Source: Sulfuriferula multivorans
Lineage (GTDB): Bacteria > Pseudomonadota > Gammaproteobacteria > Burkholderiales > Thiobacillaceae
NCBI GenBank assembly: GCA_010365175.1
Contig: JAAFGW010000105.1
Coordinates: 1,434 to 10,446 of the forward strand
Direction of reading: 5' to 3'
Length of the DNA stretch: 9,013 nt
Part shown: in pieces, positions 6,408 to 9,013 of the stretch
Position numbering within the stretch: position 1 is the stretch's first letter
How the letters are laid out: each line of letters opens with the position of its first letter
Translations under genes and position numbers: made by a program
The notes under the pieces: model-generated
What the model was told of the DNA's origin: nothing
Databases searched by the model: none
Seen by the model: the letters and a program-made list of their open reading frames with translations, nothing else

Positions 6408-8633
6408 TCAGGCGTGACCGAGTTTGTTCCGGAACAATTTCATTAACTTGCCAAATGCCGATTCCGTGATGGATTTGCGTTCAACCAGTACGGCTTCGCC
6501 ACGCCGTAACTTATCGGCCAAACGGGACAGACTGATAGAAAAGCTGTTCATGCCGTCCTGATCTGAGAAAAGATACGTATTTTTGACGCCGCCGACCCAG
6601 CCCAAGCGCGCCCAGCGGAATGTACCATCATCGTAGTGAAACTCAATCCATTCACCCTTGGAGAGACCGCGAGCCTGCTGTGTAGATTCGTCTTCAATTT
6701 CTGGTTCAGCCGCACTTTCCGGGGCGGAGGCCACGCTTGCAGGAATATCTGATGTGGTAATGGCTGCTATTCCCTCAATTTCCTCCGGGGTCATTTCAGG
6801 TAGCGGTACAGGTTCCGCATTGGGTCGCACCGCGTTGGCATGCAGGATGACCAGATTTGCGAAGAAACGATCACACAGTTTGGACGGCAATTCGATTTCG
6901 GCCACCCCCTCGCGTAGGCGCTTCAATAGCCCTGGCAGGATGCGTACCAGCATCAACCGCGCATCCATGTCGACCTTAGGCTGCACACTCCATACAAGTT
7001 CACGCATGGTTTCAACATGGCTGTTGAAATGCGCACCCAGCTCGCCTTCACTGACGTAATCCGACGTCAGCAAGTGAGCCCAGTCGCGGCGCAAAAACTC
7101 GCGTGCAGCTTCCGCTACTGGCTGATCCTTGAGGGCGCGATTTATAAAGTCATGCACGATAACTGGCGCCAGCTCAGTGCGTTCCAATCGTTTGATTTGA
7201 GCGATTTCCGGTTGCAGACTGACATCGGCCGTTTCGTCCAGTGCAACTTCCAACTTGGAACCGAGTTCTTCGAGCTCAGCCGCAGCCAAATCGAAAACAG
7301 CGACATCTTTTTCGAAGTCGTCGATCACGCGGCTGACAATTTCTGAAATGACCTCCAGACGGGCATTGCCTGCATCGTTGTCGGGAAGATGGACGGAAAG
7401 CGTGGCGATCGCGTCCAGCATGCGGCGCACCGGATGATTCGGTTTTGAGAAGAAGTTGCGGTCCAGCATGGCCGCTTTGAGCACGGGTATCTGCAACCGG
7501 GCAATTTGTGCCTTGAGGTGATCCGGGATAGCTGCATCTTCGAACACAACATCGAACAACATGGCCACCGCATCGACCAGGACAGCGTCAAGCGGTGTTG
7601 CAGTCTGCATGACCGGACTTTGCTGCAAGCTTCTCAGTACATTGTGTATCGTGGCGACTTCGAGTAAGGGGAGTTCGAACCGGCCTCCATCTGGCAGCAT
7701 CAAGCTGCCCATTTGCAACTGGGTGAGCGAATCAAGCAGGTTGAGGCCACTCAACCCAGAATCCCCAGCCCCCCCGGCTGACCTTCCCCCGGATGTCTGT
7801 CCAGAGTTTCCACGTGCCAGTTGCTCAAACATCCTGAACATGACATTGCCCGATTCTCCCTGTGAAGAATCGAGGTTGCCGGAAGCGGCTACATTCCCGG
7901 AAGCGCCTCCATGTGTTGGGTTGGCCGTATTACGGGGCCGGCTCTTCAGTCCGATCTTGAGATCAGGAAGAATGCGGCGATCAACCAGGTATTGGTTGAT
8001 GGATTGATAGATTTGCGCAAGTTCGGTGGTCAATACCAGATCGAATTGATTCAGCAACACGACTTGTGCATTTTGTGGAAGCAACATGCTGGCAAAGCCG
8101 TCCAGCAAGGCGCTGCACAGGACGCGTGGGCCAAGCGGGTTGTCGTTTTCAGCCAGATCTGGGCGGCTCACTATGTGCCCGACGCGGGCATCCAGCGCGA
8201 CCATTTCCTCGGCGCAGTTGTAACGCAGGCGGGAGGTTGCCTTGTCGATGGCCAGCGTGAGTTCAAAATCCTGAGCACCAATCAACGACAATTCAAGCAA
8301 TTCGCCGCCGGCGGGCTTTTCACTGGCGTTGGTGAGTTTGTCGAATGCCCGGTAATACGCATCCTTGCAGGCACTCAATAGCTCATTGGGCTGCTTGCTC
8401 AGGAGTCCTTGAGCACTGTAATAAGCGTTGCGCGTCTCAAGCAATGGTGAACGTTCAGCCATTGCCATCAAGGCGTTTTCCATTGCCTCGGTTTGCCGTG
8501 TGAGTGCACGGGTTGCACCTTCGATCAACAGGTCGCGGCTGCCATGCAGCATGGCCAGCGTCTCGGCCGAAACCTGGGGCCGACGTGAACGTTCGTATTG
8601 ATTAAGGTTAACTACAACTGAATTGTCAGACAT
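6408..8633 (-). CDS. DUF1631 family protein under a c-di-GMP riboswitch
   Basis: The 741-residue, largely helical cytoplasmic protein belongs to the DUF1631 family, whose members are sometimes mislabelled thymidine phosphorylase. Residues 1-230 form an N-terminal helical region. A low-complexity Gly/Ser/Asn linker spans about 237-297. A second helical region lies at about 298-620, followed by an acidic/Ala-rich spacer. A conserved C-terminal beta module runs from about 654 to 741 (GEWIEF, FRWARLGWVGG, YLFSDQDG, then ITESAFGKLMKLF). That module resembles PilZ-type domains in outline, but I do not see the RxxxR c-di-GMP motif. There is no signal peptide or membrane segment. ATG 8633 has a strong SD AAGGAG 6 nt upstream. 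The leader carries a GEMM-I aptamer, so expression should respond to c-di-GMP. The biochemical function is unknown. Confidence 0.93.
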   Translation of the reverse strand: MSDNSVVVNLNQYERSRRPQVSAETLAMLHGSRDLLIEGATRALTRQTEAMENALMAMAERSPLLETRNAYYSAQGLLSKQPNELLSACKDAYYRAFDKLTNASEKPAGGELLELSLIGAQDFELTLAIDKATSRLRYNCAEEMVALDARVGHIVSRPDLAENDNPLGPRVLCSALLDGFASMLLPQNAQVVLLNQFDLVLTTELAQIYQSINQYLVDRRILPDLKIGLKSRPRNTANPTHGGASGNVAASGNLDSSQGESGNVMFRMFEQLARGNSGQTSGGRSAGGAGDSGLSGLNLLDSLTQLQMGSLMLPDGGRFELPLLEVATIHNVLRSLQQSPVMQTATPLDAVLVDAVAMLFDVVFEDAAIPDHLKAQIARLQIPVLKAAMLDRNFFSKPNHPVRRMLDAIATLSVHLPDNDAGNARLEVISEIVSRVIDDFEKDVAVFDLAAAELEELGSKLEVALDETADVSLQPEIAQIKRLERTELAPVIVHDFINRALKDQPVAEAAREFLRRDWAHLLTSDYVSEGELGAHFNSHVETMRELVWSVQPKVDMDARLMLVRILPGLLKRLREGVAEIELPSKLCDRFFANLVILHANAVRPNAEPVPLPEMTPEEIEGIAAITTSDIPASVASAPESAAEPEIEDESTQQARGLSKGEWIEFHYDDGTFRWARLGWVGGVKNTYLFSDQDGMNSFSISLSRLADKLRRGEAVLVERKSITESAFGKLMKLFRNKLGHA

Positions 8634-8636
8634 CTC

Positions 8637-8706
8637 GCACTCCTTAAGGTCACCTTGCGGTTCCGCGGCTGGCCGACTATGGAATGAGCATGCTTGACCG
8701 GAGTGC
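8637..8706 (-). promoter_or_regulatory. Expression platform: Shine-Dalgarno with complementary anti-SD
   Basis: The SD region GGAGTGC (8643-8637) of the DUF1631 gene is exactly complementary over 7 nt to GCACTCC (8706-8700), which directly follows the 3' strand of aptamer helix P1. A competing hairpin CCGG-TAGCACT-CCGG (8712-8698) would occupy the same anti-SD. This suggests that aptamer folding controls access of the ribosome. No terminator with a T-tract is present between aptamer and ATG. Direction of control (on or off) cannot be told from sequence alone. Confidence 0.6.
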
Positions 8707-8707
8707 T

Positions 8708-8796
8708 ACCGGCAGTCCCGCTGTCTCAACGCCCTAGGCGAATAAAGACCGGAAACTTTGCGTCCCCGCCTCGCGGCGGGTTTGCCCTGTTCGGTG
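8708..8796 (-). ncRNA. Cyclic di-GMP-I riboswitch (GEMM-I) aptamer
   Basis: The minus strand shows the GEMM-I core: CAGGGCAAACC (8789-8779), then stem CCCGCC / GGCGGG capped by the GNRA tetraloop GCGA (8774-8771), then GGGACGCAAAG (8766-8756), then TTTCCGGTC. The 3' half contains a CGCC/GGCG hairpin and AGACAGCGGGACTGCCG (8727-8711). Spacing is the same as in the V. cholerae Vc2 aptamer, as recalled, across the 5' half and the AGCGGG segment. The base matching Vc2 G20 is G (8786), not A, which favours c-di-GMP over the cGAMP-binding variant. The A matching A47 (8759) is present. P1 can form from ACCG (8795-8792) with CGGT (8711-8708). It sits about 75 nt before the DUF1631 ATG on the same strand. 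Confidence 0.93.
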
Positions 8797-9013
8797 GTCG
8801 ACGGAAGTGTCGATAATCAGACACCAAGACCGCATAACAGCACTATCGGTCAGGGCAGGAAATACTTGAGCGTATGAGGTGAATATTTTGCGAGGAGATG
8901 GACCAGCTTGGCTGGCTAGCTAGTGTTTAATTGCGTAAATTAACGATTGTATTTCTGAGTTGCGCACCCTTGACCTCACGTTTTCTCCAAACGAATGGGG
9001 CCGCCGTTTGGTT
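8797..9013. other. Upstream leader/promoter region of the DUF1631 gene
   Basis: No coding frame of note was found. On the minus strand TACAAT (8951-8946, 5/6 to a -10 box) has no good -35. GATTAT (8818-8813) lies inside the dyad GTGTC/GACAC (8807-8824) just before the aptamer and is the better placed but weaker -10. Other inverted repeats are TTAATT/AATTAA (8927-8943) and CCAAACG/CGTTTGG (8987-9011). The true start site cannot be fixed from sequence alone. Confidence 0.4.

Noticed and set aside
6424..6437. Perfect 14-bp palindrome TTGTTCCGGAACAA
   Set aside because: It lies inside the DUF1631 coding end, has no T-tract, and is explained by codons for the C-terminal residues.
8987..9011. CCAAACG/CGTTTGG hairpin at the right edge
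   Set aside because: The stem is 7 bp with an 11-nt loop and the flank is cut by the window edge, so it cannot be called a terminator.

Overview
The window looks like an ordinary chromosomal segment of a betaproteobacterium. I infer this from the gene families: a branched-chain aminotransferase followed directly by a CHCC zinc-finger protein, a DUF1631 protein, a PEP-CTERM protein and a DsrC-like protein. An environmental Nitrosomonadales-type lineage is plausible, but this is an inference and not a species call. Every convincing gene lies on the minus strand, so the biological order runs from high to low coordinates. No rRNA, tRNA, CRISPR array, insertion sequence or phage gene was seen.

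Right end (9013-6408): a leader of about 380 bp contains a clear GEMM-I (cyclic di-GMP-I) riboswitch aptamer at about 8796-8708. It is followed by the strong Shine-Dalgarno (SD) site and start codon of a 741-residue DUF1631 protein. A 7-nt sequence just 3' of the aptamer is exactly complementary to the SD region, which suggests control of translation.

Middle (6283-3399): mutY (adenine glycosylase, GTG start) comes first. Next is a small DsrC/TusE-family protein that lacks both signature C-terminal cysteines and has its own extended -10 promoter. Then comes an ilvE / zf-CHCC gene pair that ends in a 12-bp perfect hairpin.

Left end (3263-1): a four-gene operon encodes a PEP-CTERM/PA14-like secreted protein, PgaD, the PgaC glycosyltransferase, and the start of a periplasmic TPR protein that is probably the PgaA-type exporter. 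The last two junctions are ATGA overlaps and the first gap is 3 bp. A well-formed sigma-54 promoter (TGG and TTGCA correctly spaced) lies just ahead of the PEP-CTERM gene, with a GACTGT-N10-ACAGTC dyad about 100 bp upstream of the predicted transcription start. The operon therefore seems to link a surface-sorted PEP-CTERM protein with poly-N-acetylglucosamine-type exopolysaccharide synthesis under RpoN control.

Cyclic di-GMP is a theme at both ends. PgaC/PgaD synthases are known c-di-GMP-activated enzymes, and the DUF1631 gene carries a c-di-GMP riboswitch. The two most interesting items are the riboswitch in front of a gene of unknown function and the sigma-54-driven PEP-CTERM/pga operon.
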